64,000 nt of DNA from contig NZ_JABEYA020000018.1 in NCBI RefSeq assembly GCF_013074385.2, positions 58,870 through 122,869 of the forward strand, read 5' to 3'. Positions 45,595 to 55,141 of the stretch are shown piece by piece. Position 1 is the first letter of the stretch. Each line of letters starts with the position of its first letter. The translations under genes were made by a program, and so were the position numbers. The notes below the pieces were generated by a model, which made no database searches, was not told the origin of the DNA, and worked only from the letters and a program-made list of their open reading frames with translations. The stretch is from Vibrio ostreicida (lineage in GTDB: Bacteria; Pseudomonadota; Gammaproteobacteria; Enterobacterales; Vibrionaceae).

Positions 45595-45656
45595 TCATCG
45601 ATAGATTATATAATCGCCGCAAAATTTTTAAATGAAACCCTACTCAGGAGATGTGC

Positions 45657-46313
45657 ATGACTCAGGATGAAATGAAAAAAGACGCTGGTTGGGCAGCACT
45701 CAAATTTGTCGAAAAAGACTCTATTGTTGGTGTTGGTACAGGCTCTACCGTCAATCACTTCATAGACGCTCTGGCTAGCATTAAAGAGGACATTAAGGGC
45801 GCTGTTTCAAGCTCAGATGCCTCTACTCTAAAGCTCAAGCAATTGGGTATCGAAGTATTTGACTGTAATCAAGTGGCAAGTCTTGATGTCTACGTCGATG
45901 GTGCCGATGAAATTAACGCAGCACGTGACATGATCAAAGGTGGAGGCGCTGCCCTAACCCGAGAAAAAATCGTCGCAGCCATCGCAGAAAAGTTCGTGTG
46001 TATTATCGATGATACCAAAGCGGTCAATGTACTCGGTGAATTCCCTCTTCCTGTTGAAGTGATCCCAATGGCTCGCTCTTATGTCGCTCGAGAATTGGTT
46101 AAACTCGGCGGAGATCCTGCGTATCGAGAAGGTGTGGTCACCGATAATGGCAATGTTATTTTGGATGTCTACAATATGACGATCACAAATCCTAAACAGA
46201 TGGAAGATCTCATCAATTCGATCGCGGGGGTCGTCACTGTTGGACTTTTTGCTCACCGAGGGGCCGATATCGTCATAACCGGAACCGCTCAAGGGGCAAT
46301 AATTGAAGATTAA
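45657..46313 (+). CDS. rpiA: Ribose-5-phosphate isomerase A
   Basis: 218 residues from MTQDEMKKDAGW at 45657, six bases after CAGGAG; the ATG at 45651 is too close to that site. The phosphate-binding loop GVGTGSTVNHF, the DGADEI motif and GGGAALTREKI with catalytic Glu and Lys are present. It interconverts ribose 5-phosphate and ribulose 5-phosphate. Confidence 0.98.
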   Translation: MTQDEMKKDAGWAALKFVEKDSIVGVGTGSTVNHFIDALASIKEDIKGAVSSSDASTLKLKQLGIEVFDCNQVASLDVYVDGADEINAARDMIKGGGAALTREKIVAAIAEKFVCIIDDTKAVNVLGEFPLPVEVIPMARSYVARELVKLGGDPAYREGVVTDNGNVILDVYNMTITNPKQMEDLINSIAGVVTVGLFAHRGADIVITGTAQGAIIED

Positions 46314-46340
46314 TTAGCATCCTTTTCGTCATTTCACGAC

Positions 46341-46366
46341 AAACGGCACCATTAGGTGCCGTTTTT
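46341..46366 (+). terminator. Terminator after rpiA
   Basis: AAACGGCACC pairs with GGTGCCGTTT, loop ATTA, followed by five T. Confidence 0.92.
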
Positions 46367-46457
46367 CTATTTCATCTTAGGTGAATTATGTCTTATAACG
46401 TAATTTTCTTACCCAAAATGGTTTTTTTTTGTTAATTTAATGGACAGGATATAGGCA

Positions 46458-46502
46458 AGGTAAACGTTTGCTTTCCATTTTTCGCTGATTAAACGTTTAC
46501 CT
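46458..46502. promoter_or_regulatory. Twin LacI/PurR-type palindromes upstream of serA
   Basis: Two boxes with the core AAACGTTT: AGGTAAACGTTTGCTT (46458-46473) and GATTAAACGTTTACCT (46487-46502), centres 29 bases apart. The first fits the PurR consensus ANGCAANCGNTTNCNT at all fixed positions but one; the second is weaker. PurR control of glycine and serine supply is known in enterics; here it is inferred. Confidence 0.5.
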
Positions 46503-46566
46503 TATTAAGATTATGAGCCCTTTGCGCTGATTAAGCTCCAAATTTTATATTTTAAGGAAGAAAAGC

Positions 46567-47796
46567 ATGGCTAAAGTTTCACTAGAAAAAGATAAAATCA
46601 AGATCCTGCTCCTTGAAGGACTCCACCCCTCATCTGTAGAAGTCCTTAAGGCTGCTGGCTACACAAATATCGAGTATCATAAGGGCTCATTACCTGAAGA
46701 AGAGCTTCTAAAAGCCGTTAAGGACGTTCACTTTATTGGTATTCGTTCCCGAACTCACCTTTCTCAGCAAGTCATCGATTCCGCAGAAAAATTAGTCGCC
46801 ATTGGTTGTTTTTGTATCGGAACCAATCAGGTCGATCTCGGTGCTGCCGCCTCACGTGGTATTCCGGTATTTAACGCCCCATTCTCAAATACTCGCAGCG
46901 TAGCGGAGCTAGTGCTTGGGCAAATTCTGTTACTGCTCAGAGGCATTCCTGAAAAAAATGCTTTAGCACATCGAGGGATCTGGAAGAAAAGTGCCGACAG
47001 TTCTTTTGAAGCTCGAGGAAAAAGGCTAGGCATTATCGGCTACGGTCACATCGGAACCCAGCTTGGTATTATTGCCGAAAACTTGGGCATGCGCGTTTAT
47101 TATTACGATATAGAAAATAAACTGTCATTAGGCAACGCCACACAACTGCATTCATTAAACGATCTGCTTAATACATGTGATGTCATTTCTATGCATGTCC
47201 CAGAAACCCATGAAACCAAGAACATGATGGGCGCAGAACAATTTGAACGCATGAAGCCTGGCGCAATTTTTATTAATGCTGCGCGTGGCACCGTGGTCGA
47301 TCTTGAAGCACTATGCCATGCGATGGAATCACAACACCTTTCAGGCGCGGCGATCGATGTCTTTCCTACGGAACCAAAAACCAACTCAGATCCATTTGAG
47401 TCGCCATTGCAAAAGTTTGATAACGTCATTCTGACGCCACATGTTGGGGGTTCAACTCAGGAGGCTCAAGAAAACATCGGGGTCGAAGTCGCCGGAAAGC
47501 TCGCAAAATATTCCGACAATGGTTCAACATTATCGAGCGTCAACTTCCCTGAAGTCTCTTTGGCAGAACATCGTGATTGTTCACGTTTACTGCATATACA
47601 TAAGAATCGTCCCGGCATTTTGACTCAAATTAACACCATTTTTGCAACAGAAGGGATCAATATCGCCGGTCAGTACCTTCAAACCAGCGCAGACATTGGT
47701 TATGTTGTTATCGATGTCGAAACAGGCCGGTCGGAAGAAGCTTTGACGAAACTCAAAAGCATCGAAGGGACCATCCGAGCACGAATCCTACACTAA
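46567..47796 (+). CDS. serA: D-3-phosphoglycerate dehydrogenase
   Basis: 409 residues, the type-I SerA length. The NAD-binding domain has LGIIGYGHIGTQLGIIAENLG and the catalytic Arg/Glu/His set (NAARGTVVD, HVGGSTQEAQENI). A C-terminal ACT domain (about 335-409: HIHKNRPGILTQIN) binds serine for feedback inhibition. It commits 3-phosphoglycerate to serine synthesis. AAGGAAG precedes the ATG. Twin palindromes lie in its promoter region. Confidence 0.98.
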   Translation: MAKVSLEKDKIKILLLEGLHPSSVEVLKAAGYTNIEYHKGSLPEEELLKAVKDVHFIGIRSRTHLSQQVIDSAEKLVAIGCFCIGTNQVDLGAAASRGIPVFNAPFSNTRSVAELVLGQILLLLRGIPEKNALAHRGIWKKSADSSFEARGKRLGIIGYGHIGTQLGIIAENLGMRVYYYDIENKLSLGNATQLHSLNDLLNTCDVISMHVPETHETKNMMGAEQFERMKPGAIFINAARGTVVDLEALCHAMESQHLSGAAIDVFPTEPKTNSDPFESPLQKFDNVILTPHVGGSTQEAQENIGVEVAGKLAKYSDNGSTLSSVNFPEVSLAEHRDCSRLLHIHKNRPGILTQINTIFATEGINIAGQYLQTSADIGYVVIDVETGRSEEALTKLKSIEGTIRARILH

Positions 47797-47812
47797 TCTC
47801 CCATCCGTTCAT

Positions 47813-47841
47813 AAAGAGCCACCGTTCTTTGGTGGCTTTCT
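47813..47841 (+). terminator. Terminator after serA
   Basis: AAAGAGCCACC pairs with GGTGGCTTTCT around GTTCTTT. The T-run is interrupted by C. Confidence 0.8.
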
Positions 47842-47945
47842 CTCTAGAATCTAAAATCAACAGCTCAAGCCTGACGACTCCTCTCTTTATCTCAAAAACA
47901 TCGTAAACACTCGCTTAACCAGTTGTATTATTTAAAAATAAATAC

Positions 47946-47967
47946 ATATGTAATCTTAATCACACAA
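47946..47967 (+). promoter_or_regulatory. Candidate CRP site upstream of glpQ
   Basis: TGTAATCTTAATCACA (47949-47964) fits the CRP half-sites TGTGA-N6-TCACA with one mismatch. glpTQ is CRP-activated in E. coli. The site is about 90 bases from the glpQ ATG. Confidence 0.5.
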
Positions 47968-48053
47968 ATTACTTATACAAATAATACAATGCGAAATGAG
48001 TCAAATAATAGTTCGCCTCAATATCAAAAAACACTTTATCTAGGATAGAAAGA

Positions 48054-49112
48054 ATGAAAGCAACGACACTGTTTACTGGCTGCTTGGCAATGAGTCTGTC
48101 TGCCGGCGCCCTAGCCAAACCGCTGGTTATCGCACACCGCGGAGCATCGGGGTATCTACCTGAGCATACGTTAGCCGCAAAAGCGTTGGCGTACGCAATG
48201 AAACCGGACTACATCGAGCAAGATGTGGTCATGACTAAAGATGACCATTTAGTTGTGTTGCATGATCATTATCTCGACCGAGTCACTAATGTCGCCGAAC
48301 AATTCCCAGAGGGTGCTCGTGATGATGGTCGTTACTACGCGATCGACTTTACCCTTGAGCAAATAAAATCTCTTGAAGTCACTGAAGGCTTCAAAATCGA
48401 CAACGAAGGTAAAAAAGTTGCCGGATACCCTGACCGCTTCCCGATGTGGAAATCTAACTTTACTGTGCCAACGTTAGCGGAGGAAATCGAACTGATTCAA
48501 GGCTTAAATAATACTCTCGGTTACGATATTGGTCTGTATCCCGAGATAAAAGCACCTTGGTTCCACCGTCATGAAGGCAAAGATATTTCAAAAGCCGTAC
48601 TCAAAATACTGAAAGAATATGGCTACGTTAACCAGAATGATAAGGTCTATTTACAAAGCTTTGATGCCAATGAGCTGCAACGCATCAGGAATGATCTGAT
48701 GCCTGAAATGAAAATGGACCTAAAGTTGGTTCAACTGATGGCCTACACTGATTGGAATGAAACCATGGTCTATGCGAAGGGTCAAGCGACACCCTATAGC
48801 TATGACTGGATGTTTGAACCAGAAGGGATGAAAAAAGTGGCGACTTACGCACAAGGCATAGGGCCTTGGAAGCCTATGTTAGTCGATGATGCTTCTACCC
48901 AAAACAAGATTATTATCAAGCCATTGATGAAGCTGGCAAAAACCGCAGGGCTTGACGTTCACCCTTATACTTTTCGTGCCGACCCTGGGCGTATCCCACC
49001 CTACACAGACAACTTTGAAGGTATGATGGACATTTTCTATAACCAAGTGAGAGTCGATGGTTTATTTACCGACTTTCCTGACAAAGCCGTCGATTTCTTG
49101 AAACACAACTAA
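48054..49112 (+). CDS. glpQ: Periplasmic glycerophosphodiester phosphodiesterase
   Basis: 352 residues with a signal peptide (cleavage after ALA, about residue 21). The GDPD barrel has the catalytic/metal motifs VIAHRGASGYLPEHT and QDVVMTKDDHLVVLHDHYLDRVT, and later PEIK. It hydrolyses glycerophosphodiesters to glycerol 3-phosphate and an alcohol in the periplasm. The usual partner glpT is not adjacent here. Confidence 0.95.
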   Translation: MKATTLFTGCLAMSLSAGALAKPLVIAHRGASGYLPEHTLAAKALAYAMKPDYIEQDVVMTKDDHLVVLHDHYLDRVTNVAEQFPEGARDDGRYYAIDFTLEQIKSLEVTEGFKIDNEGKKVAGYPDRFPMWKSNFTVPTLAEEIELIQGLNNTLGYDIGLYPEIKAPWFHRHEGKDISKAVLKILKEYGYVNQNDKVYLQSFDANELQRIRNDLMPEMKMDLKLVQLMAYTDWNETMVYAKGQATPYSYDWMFEPEGMKKVATYAQGIGPWKPMLVDDASTQNKIIIKPLMKLAKTAGLDVHPYTFRADPGRIPPYTDNFEGMMDIFYNQVRVDGLFTDFPDKAVDFLKHN

Positions 49113-49117
49113 AAGTA

Positions 49118-49146
49118 AAAGCCTTAGTTTAGGGCTAGGGCTTTCT
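49118..49146. terminator. Bidirectional terminator between glpQ and ilvH
   Basis: AAAGCCTTAG (49118-49127) pairs with CTAGGGCTTT (49135-49144) with one G-T pair. The genes on either side converge. Confidence 0.75.
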
Positions 49147-49152
49147 CAATCT

Positions 49153-49647
49153 TTATACCTTTAGTGCGCGCTCACCACGTGCAATTCCAACCACACCGCT
49201 TCGCGCGACTTCAACCACCTCAGTGACTTCAGAGATGGCTTGAATGAAAGCATCGAGTTTCTCACTTGTTCCCGTCAATTGGACGGTATATTGCGTAGCG
49301 GTCACATCAACGATCTGTCCACGAAAAATATCAGCGGTACGCTTTACTTCTTCACGAATAAACCCACTGGCCCTGACCTTGACCATCATCAGTTCACGCT
49401 CGATGTGTTCAACCTCAGTCACTTCTTGTACTTTTAACACATCAATCAGTTTGTTGAGTTGTTTTTGGATCTGCTCAAGCTGCATGTCGTCAGAAATCGT
49501 CGTAATATTCAACCGAGACAGTGTCTCATCATCTGTGGGAGACACCGTCAGAGATTCTATATTATAGCCGCGCTGTGAGAACAAACCGACGACGCGAGAA
49601 AGCGCGCCTGATTGGTTTTCCAATAAAAGCGAAATGATATGTCTCAT
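49153..49647 (-). CDS. ilvH: Acetolactate synthase III small subunit
   Basis: 164 residues: an N-terminal ACT domain (LLENQSGALSRVVGLFSQRGYNIESLTVSP) that binds valine for feedback inhibition, and a C-terminal domain activating the catalytic subunit (EEVKRTADIFRGQIVDVT). It lies one base after the ilvI stop, so both are translated together. Confidence 0.97.
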   Translation of the reverse strand: MRHIISLLLENQSGALSRVVGLFSQRGYNIESLTVSPTDDETLSRLNITTISDDMQLEQIQKQLNKLIDVLKVQEVTEVEHIERELMMVKVRASGFIREEVKRTADIFRGQIVDVTATQYTVQLTGTSEKLDAFIQAISEVTEVVEVARSGVVGIARGERALKV

Positions 49648-49648
49648 A

Positions 49649-51373
49649 TTAGGTTCTCTCCGTCTTGCTCAACCACATTTTGTCCATGCCTTCGCCTTTT
49701 ATCTGCATTGGATAAACATGTTCAGTGTCATCAACACTGATATCAACAAACACCAAACGATCCTTCATTTCAAGGGCGCTTTTCAAACCAGCCTCTAACT
49801 CGTCAGGAGATGAGATGCGCATTCCAACGTGTCCGTAAGCTTCTGCAATGGCAGCAAAATCTGGAACAGAATCCATGTAAGAGTTGGAGTGCCGTCCTTG
49901 ATAGACAATATCCTGCCATTGCTTGACCATACCTAAAAAGCGATTATTTAAGTTAATAATCTTAACGGGTATGTTGTACTGCAAGGCAGTGGAGAGTTCT
50001 TGTATATTCATTTGAATACTGCCATCTCCCGTAACCACAACCACCTCTGCTTCAGGCTTAGCGAATTTCACCCCCATTGCGGCAGGAAGGCCAAAGCCCA
50101 TGGTGCCCAATCCTCCAGAATTAATCCAACGACGAGGTTTGTTGAACGGATAATACAAAGCGGCAAACATTTGGTGTTGCCCAACATCCGACGCGACGTA
50201 AGCTTCTCCATTTGTCACTTTGTGCAACGTTTCAATCACTTGTTGAGGCTTGATACGTTCCGAAGATTTGTCATAGTTCAGACACTGGCGACGTTGCCAT
50301 ACCTTAATGTCATCCCACCAGCGGCTAAGAGTATCTGGTGAACGAGAACCCGCAGTTTCTGCAAGGACGTGAAGCATACTTTGCAATACTTTTTCCGCTG
50401 AACCAACAATAGGTAAATCGACTTTAACGTTTTTAGAAATGGAGGAAGGATCAATGTCAATGTGCATCACCTTCGCATTGGGGCAATATTTCTCTAGATT
50501 GTTCGTAGTACGATCATCAAATCGGACACCAACACCAAAAATGAGATCCGCATTGTGCATGGCCATGTTTGCTTCATAAACACCGTGCATACCCAACATC
50601 CCTAAAAAATTCTGGTGTTCACCGGGAAATGCTCCAAGCCCCATAAGGGTGCTGACCACGGGTAAATTTAAGGTTTCAGATAACGTTAACAAATGGGCGT
50701 CTGCTTCTGAAATAATGGCGCCACCGCCAATATAAAGTACTGGCTTTTCAGCTGAAAGTAATGCTTTTAACGCTTTTTTAATTTGACCTTTATGCCCTGT
50801 CGTCGTCGGTTTATATGATCGCATTGACAGGCTATTGGGGTATTCATACGGCAACTTTATTTGAGGGTTTAGCACGTCTTTCGGGATATCAATAACCACA
50901 GGCCCAGGACGTCCTGTGGTAGAAATATAAAACGCCTTCTTCATGACCTCTGGAATATCTTCTGCTTTTTTGACCAAAAAGCTGTGCTTCACAATGGGGC
51001 GAGAGACACCCACTATGTCACATTCCTGAAAAGCATCATTACCAATCAGGCTATTCGGAACATTGCCCGAGATCACTATCATTGGGATAGAATCCATATA
51101 CGCAGTGGCGATACCTGTCACGGTATTGGTCGCCCCTGGCCCTGAGCAAACCAACACTACTCCGGGTTTCCCTGTTGCACGTGTATAGCCATCTGCCATG
51201 TGGGTCGCTGCCTGTTCGTGCCGAACTAAGACATGTTTAATTTTATCTGTTTTCGCATGAAGGGCATCGTAAATATCCAGAACCGAACCACCTGGATAAC
51301 CAAAAATTTGTTCGACCTCTTCTTCTATAAGAGATTGAACCACCATCTCTGCACCGGACAACATTGTCGTCAT
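49649..51373 (-). CDS. ilvI: Acetolactate synthase III large subunit
   Basis: 574 residues from MTTMLSGAEMVVQSL, after GAGGAGAG; the upstream extension is rejected. The catalytic Glu is in HEQAATHMADGYTRATG, the FAD region in GVGVRFDDRTT, and the ThDP/Mg motif is GDGSIQMNIQELSTA ending in NN. It makes acetolactate or acetohydroxybutyrate for valine, leucine and isoleucine. The region upstream is AT-rich, fitting Lrp-type control known for ilvIH. Confidence 0.97.
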   Translation of the reverse strand: MTTMLSGAEMVVQSLIEEEVEQIFGYPGGSVLDIYDALHAKTDKIKHVLVRHEQAATHMADGYTRATGKPGVVLVCSGPGATNTVTGIATAYMDSIPMIVISGNVPNSLIGNDAFQECDIVGVSRPIVKHSFLVKKAEDIPEVMKKAFYISTTGRPGPVVIDIPKDVLNPQIKLPYEYPNSLSMRSYKPTTTGHKGQIKKALKALLSAEKPVLYIGGGAIISEADAHLLTLSETLNLPVVSTLMGLGAFPGEHQNFLGMLGMHGVYEANMAMHNADLIFGVGVRFDDRTTNNLEKYCPNAKVMHIDIDPSSISKNVKVDLPIVGSAEKVLQSMLHVLAETAGSRSPDTLSRWWDDIKVWQRRQCLNYDKSSERIKPQQVIETLHKVTNGEAYVASDVGQHQMFAALYYPFNKPRRWINSGGLGTMGFGLPAAMGVKFAKPEAEVVVVTGDGSIQMNIQELSTALQYNIPVKIINLNNRFLGMVKQWQDIVYQGRHSNSYMDSVPDFAAIAEAYGHVGMRISSPDELEAGLKSALEMKDRLVFVDISVDDTEHVYPMQIKGEGMDKMWLSKTERT

Positions 51374-51415
51374 ATTACTCTCCTCATCAGCTTGCCAATT
51401 AGTATGGTCAACCAA

Positions 51416-51731
51416 TTGGGCCGATTTTACATAGTCTAGGTCTTATTCGTAGCCTAATCGAAATACTTCCACTTTTCGGCTATGTCTTATGCTGCTATAA
51501 CGCAGTATAAGTTCACGCAACAAATGTAACGCTTTCTTTTCAACGGGTCTAATGAGACTTACGTCACACTAAGCCGTAAGTGTCATAAAAATAAACTTTA
51601 ATGGCATTTAAACCTAAGAAATTAAAAAAATCAGCTTTTAATGTGAGATTTTAAAAATAATAAGATCAATATTTCTCATAAATGAATTATAAATAGTAAA
51701 ATTAACGCCAATAACTTTCTTCAAAGCGATA
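51416..51731. promoter_or_regulatory. AT-rich regulatory region upstream of ilvI
   Basis: About 315 bases without a gene. The part from 51585 to 51720 is strongly AT-rich with A- and T-tracts, as expected for Lrp or H-NS binding. The ilvIH promoter must lie here; no single box is assigned. Confidence 0.5.
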
Positions 51732-51776
51732 AAAAAATCCCTCATCGATTTGGCAGTTACGACTGAGGGATTTTTG
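51732..51776 (-). terminator. Terminator after the acyl-CoA ligase gene
   Basis: AAAAATCCCTCA (51733-51744) pairs with TGAGGGATTTTT (51764-51775), loop about 19 bases. On the minus strand the hairpin is followed by a run of seven T. Confidence 0.88.
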
Positions 51777-51793
51777 ACCAGAACTCATGTTAA

Positions 51794-53614
51794 TCAGGGC
51801 TTAAGAGGATTTTTTTCGGTCTTATCACTGTACATTTCTTCAATTTCGTCCTGATATTTGTCGTTAATGACCTTACGGCGCAATTTCTGCGTGGGCGTTA
51901 ATTCGCCTTTATCCATTGAAAATGCAGTGGGTAACAGTTTAAATTTCTTTACTTGCTCAAACTTGGCGAGCTCTTTTTGCAAATTATTCACTCGCTCTTC
52001 TAACATTTCAACGACTTGATGATGCTTGATGAGCTCTATACGGTCATGGTATTTGATATTTAAATCTTTGGCGTACTGTTCCAAGCTATCATAACAAGGA
52101 ACAATCAAGGCGGAGACAAACTTTCTGGTATCGGCAATCACTGCGATTTGCTCGATAAAATGGTCTTTACCTATCGCTCCTTCAATCATTTGCGGAGCAA
52201 TGTATTTACCACCTGAGGTTTTCATCAGTTCTTTAATCCGGTCGGTAATAAACAGGTTACCGTTCTCATCAATGTGGCCTGCATCACCAGTTTTTAAAAA
52301 GCCGTGCTCATCAAATGTTTGGGCGGTTTCTTCGGGGAGATTGTAGTAACCTCGCATCACCATAGGACCTCGCACCAAAATTTCGTTATTGTTGCCAATT
52401 TTGACCTGCGCCCCAGGCATCGACATACCAATAGAGTCAGGACTAAAACACTGGTCATCCCAGCAAGACACTGTCGCCGTCGTCTCTGTCATACCATATC
52501 CAAGCTTGATATTGATACCTATCGCGTGGAAAAAACGACCAATGTTTGCATCTAGTTTAGCGCCACCGCAGGGCATAAAATTGATTTGTCCACCGAGTAG
52601 GGCTCTCATTTTTGTTAGAACTAACTTGTCCGCGAGCGCATGCGCCTGTCTAAGAAGGATGGATGGTTGATAGCCATCTTGGTAGCAAACCGCCATCTTG
52701 GCCCCCATATTAACCGCCCACGTAAAGAGTACCTTGCGAAATAGAGGGGCTTTATCGACTTTTTCATGGATAGCGGAGAATATTTTTTCATAGAAACGAG
52801 GTACAGCAGACATGACAGTTGGCCGTACTTCACTTAAAGCCTCACGGACCTGCATAGTATTCTGAAGGTAGCAGTTAACCGCTCCCTTATATAAGACATA
52901 GAAAGTCCAAGCTCGTTCAAACACATGAGCCAAAGGTAGGAAACACAATGAAACATCGGATTCAGATAGACTCAGTCGCTGATCATGGCCTTCCAGCTGA
53001 GCTGCAATATTTGCATAATCCAACATGACCCCCTTTGGCTGGCCTGTGGTTCCAGAGGTATAAATCAACGTCAAAAGATCGTCAAAGTTAGCCTGCGCAA
53101 GACGATGATCGAGCTCATTACGCTGCTCTTCTGCGATGTTCACACTGAACTTCTGCCAACCAATAGCAAACTCATGATCCGCAATATCAATGTCATCTGA
53201 CATCGCCACGATCCATTCTAAGGTCTCGCATTGTTCAAAAATGGTGACGGCCGCATCAAATTGGGACTGCTCACCAACAAACAATATCCGTACGTCGGCA
53301 TTCTTAAGAATGTACTCAGACTGAGCAGCGGTATTGCTTGGATAGATTGGGACGGTCACCGCCCGAACTTGCAAAGCAGCAAAGTCCGCGATAGTCCATT
53401 GTGGCATGTTGCTGGAAAAAATACCGATCTTATCTTGAACGTTGATCCCATGGGTCAGTAAAGCCATCGAAACAGCATCCATTTGCTGACCAAATTGTTT
53501 CCAGCTTATACCGTTCCACATATCGCCCATTTTATACTTGAGCGCAATGCCATCGCCGCGCTGAGCAACCTGTTGACGAATTTTTTTGACGATATGAAAA
53601 TCTAAGTTAGCCAT
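51794..53614 (-). CDS. Long-chain-fatty-acid--CoA ligase family protein (AMP-forming)
   Basis: 606 residues of the adenylate-forming superfamily. The P-loop TLIYTSGTTGQPKG is near residue 187, the A5 motif GYGMTETTA follows, then the hinge region KTGDAGHIDENGNLFITDRIKELMKTSGGKYI. The C-terminus is extended (KKFKLLPTAFSMDKGELTPTQKLRR), typical of FACL subfamily proteins such as FAA1/FadD15 rather than E. coli FadD. It should activate long-chain acids to acyl-CoA; the true substrate is unknown. It is a single gene between ilvI and leuO. Confidence 0.88.
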   Translation of the reverse strand: MANLDFHIVKKIRQQVAQRGDGIALKYKMGDMWNGISWKQFGQQMDAVSMALLTHGINVQDKIGIFSSNMPQWTIADFAALQVRAVTVPIYPSNTAAQSEYILKNADVRILFVGEQSQFDAAVTIFEQCETLEWIVAMSDDIDIADHEFAIGWQKFSVNIAEEQRNELDHRLAQANFDDLLTLIYTSGTTGQPKGVMLDYANIAAQLEGHDQRLSLSESDVSLCFLPLAHVFERAWTFYVLYKGAVNCYLQNTMQVREALSEVRPTVMSAVPRFYEKIFSAIHEKVDKAPLFRKVLFTWAVNMGAKMAVCYQDGYQPSILLRQAHALADKLVLTKMRALLGGQINFMPCGGAKLDANIGRFFHAIGINIKLGYGMTETTATVSCWDDQCFSPDSIGMSMPGAQVKIGNNNEILVRGPMVMRGYYNLPEETAQTFDEHGFLKTGDAGHIDENGNLFITDRIKELMKTSGGKYIAPQMIEGAIGKDHFIEQIAVIADTRKFVSALIVPCYDSLEQYAKDLNIKYHDRIELIKHHQVVEMLEERVNNLQKELAKFEQVKKFKLLPTAFSMDKGELTPTQKLRRKVINDKYQDEIEEMYSDKTEKNPLKP

Positions 53615-53721
53615 CTTTCACTACCTTTAGCTTACACATGTAAGCTTTTTTTGAGCGGGCAAGTGTACATTTCAGGTAATAAAAGGCAACTGACGGTCGT
53701 CAAAGTTCTCGACTGGACAAT

Positions 53722-53758
53722 AAAAAACCTTGAATTATTTGATAAGATTCAAGGTTTT
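53722..53758 (-). terminator. Terminator after leuO
   Basis: AAAACCTTGAAT pairs with ATTCAAGGTTTT, loop about 11 bases. T-rich on the minus strand (TTTTTTATTG). Confidence 0.88.
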
Positions 53759-53781
53759 ACTGGTATTACAATTCAAAGTAA

Positions 53782-54741
53782 TTACTTAATGGCAACCACT
53801 TCACCGCAGCTCATCATCAGCTGATCACGCAACCAAATATGGCCCTTGTCCTTTTCACTTGATTCGTGCCAACTCAGGTAACCACTGATTTGAGCTTGTT
53901 CGAACGGGAAAGGCTGAACCTGAAGGTGTTCTTTGTTCGCTGCATTCTCTACCATCCAACGCGGTGCAATCGTAACTAACTCAGACTGGCCGACCACATA
54001 GAGTACATTACTCAAACTGGTGCCTTCGTAATAGGCTTGGACATCTAAGTGACGGTAAGCTTGCTCAGAAAAACTGCGCTGACCATGCACTCGCGATAAT
54101 TTGGCGTGTCTTTCTGCTTTGAGATCTTCCGGTGTCACGTTATGTTGAATCCGAGGATGAGATTTAGAGGCAACCACCACCAACTCATCTTGGAAGATTT
54201 CCGTACTTGAAAAACCCTGTTCATCAAAACACGAATAATCAATGACGAAATCAATTTCCTGATAACGCATTCTTTCAGATAGCTGACGATCAAATTCAGC
54301 ATCTAGATGAAGCTGAACGTTAGGAGCCTGCTCATTAATTGTTGAGATTATCTTGGGAGCAAAGCGGATATCACAAGGACTGCAAATTGCTAACTTGAAC
54401 AAGCGTGTTGATGTTTCTGGCGAGAAGATAGAACTGGGCAGCTCATTACGGATCAATTGTAGAGCCTGACGCATCGGACCAAAGAGCAATCGTGCGCGTT
54501 GAGTCGGCTGAATGCCACGACCATGACGCATAAACAATTCATCGTTAAACATCACTTTTAGGCGAGCAACTGCATTACTAACAGCGGGCTGCGACATACC
54601 TAAATTGTGCGCTGCACGAGTAATATTTTGTTCTTGCATTACCGCATCAAACACAGTTAAAAGATTTAAGTCTACGCCACGGAGAGTGCTTTCCATACGG
54701 TAGCTAGCAATTGCACTCATCGACTCTTTTTTATCAATCAT
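53782..54741 (-). CDS. leuO: LysR-type regulator LeuO
   Basis: 319 residues. The N-terminal winged helix-turn-helix (about 23-82) has LLTVFDAVMQEQNITRAAHNLG and SQPAVSNAVARLK. The effector domain follows (about 105-310). LeuO antagonises H-NS and in Vibrio responds to ToxR and bile in V. cholerae. The ATG at 54741 is used; an in-frame ATG at 54720 preceded by AAAGAG is also possible. Upstream DNA (54890-54985) is very AT-rich. Confidence 0.94.
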   Translation of the reverse strand: MIDKKESMSAIASYRMESTLRGVDLNLLTVFDAVMQEQNITRAAHNLGMSQPAVSNAVARLKVMFNDELFMRHGRGIQPTQRARLLFGPMRQALQLIRNELPSSIFSPETSTRLFKLAICSPCDIRFAPKIISTINEQAPNVQLHLDAEFDRQLSERMRYQEIDFVIDYSCFDEQGFSSTEIFQDELVVVASKSHPRIQHNVTPEDLKAERHAKLSRVHGQRSFSEQAYRHLDVQAYYEGTSLSNVLYVVGQSELVTIAPRWMVENAANKEHLQVQPFPFEQAQISGYLSWHESSEKDKGHIWLRDQLMMSCGEVVAIK

Positions 54742-55080
54742 CAGGAAAGCCTCTTTGTCTTCATACAGTTTAAAATTGGTGTAAATAAGTAGGGTCTGGG
54801 TATAGCTAACCGACGCTTGAGCTTATATTTGCGGATTAGATAATTCCCGACAGAACTCTACTATCGACGAATCATTCAGTATTTAGCAACAAGATTGATA
54901 ATTAATAAGTATTTTTTATTTAATTAACAACATTAAGTATACTTATCATGGACTTAAAAGTTTTATAAAATTTTATAAACTCAATTGACGTACACATTTA
55001 TTCATTTAAACGGCAGCAAGGTAGGGAACGATTCTAGATTTTGGATTCATTGGCAGGAAAAATAGATTGTCTACATGATA
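54742..55080. promoter_or_regulatory. AT-rich region upstream of leuO
   Basis: About 340 bases without a gene. 54890-54985 is nearly all A and T with short tracts, as at H-NS-silenced or LeuO/ToxR-controlled promoters. No specific box assigned. Confidence 0.45.
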
Positions 55081-55110
55081 TAAAAACAGCATCAATGCTT
55101 AGATGCCGTT
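55081..55110 (-). terminator. Terminator after the glycosyltransferase gene
   Basis: AACGGCATC pairs with GATGCTGTT on the minus strand (one mismatch), followed by TTTTTATA. Confidence 0.7.
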
Positions 55111-55141
55111 AATAAAAAAATCATCATTTATCGGAGGCACA

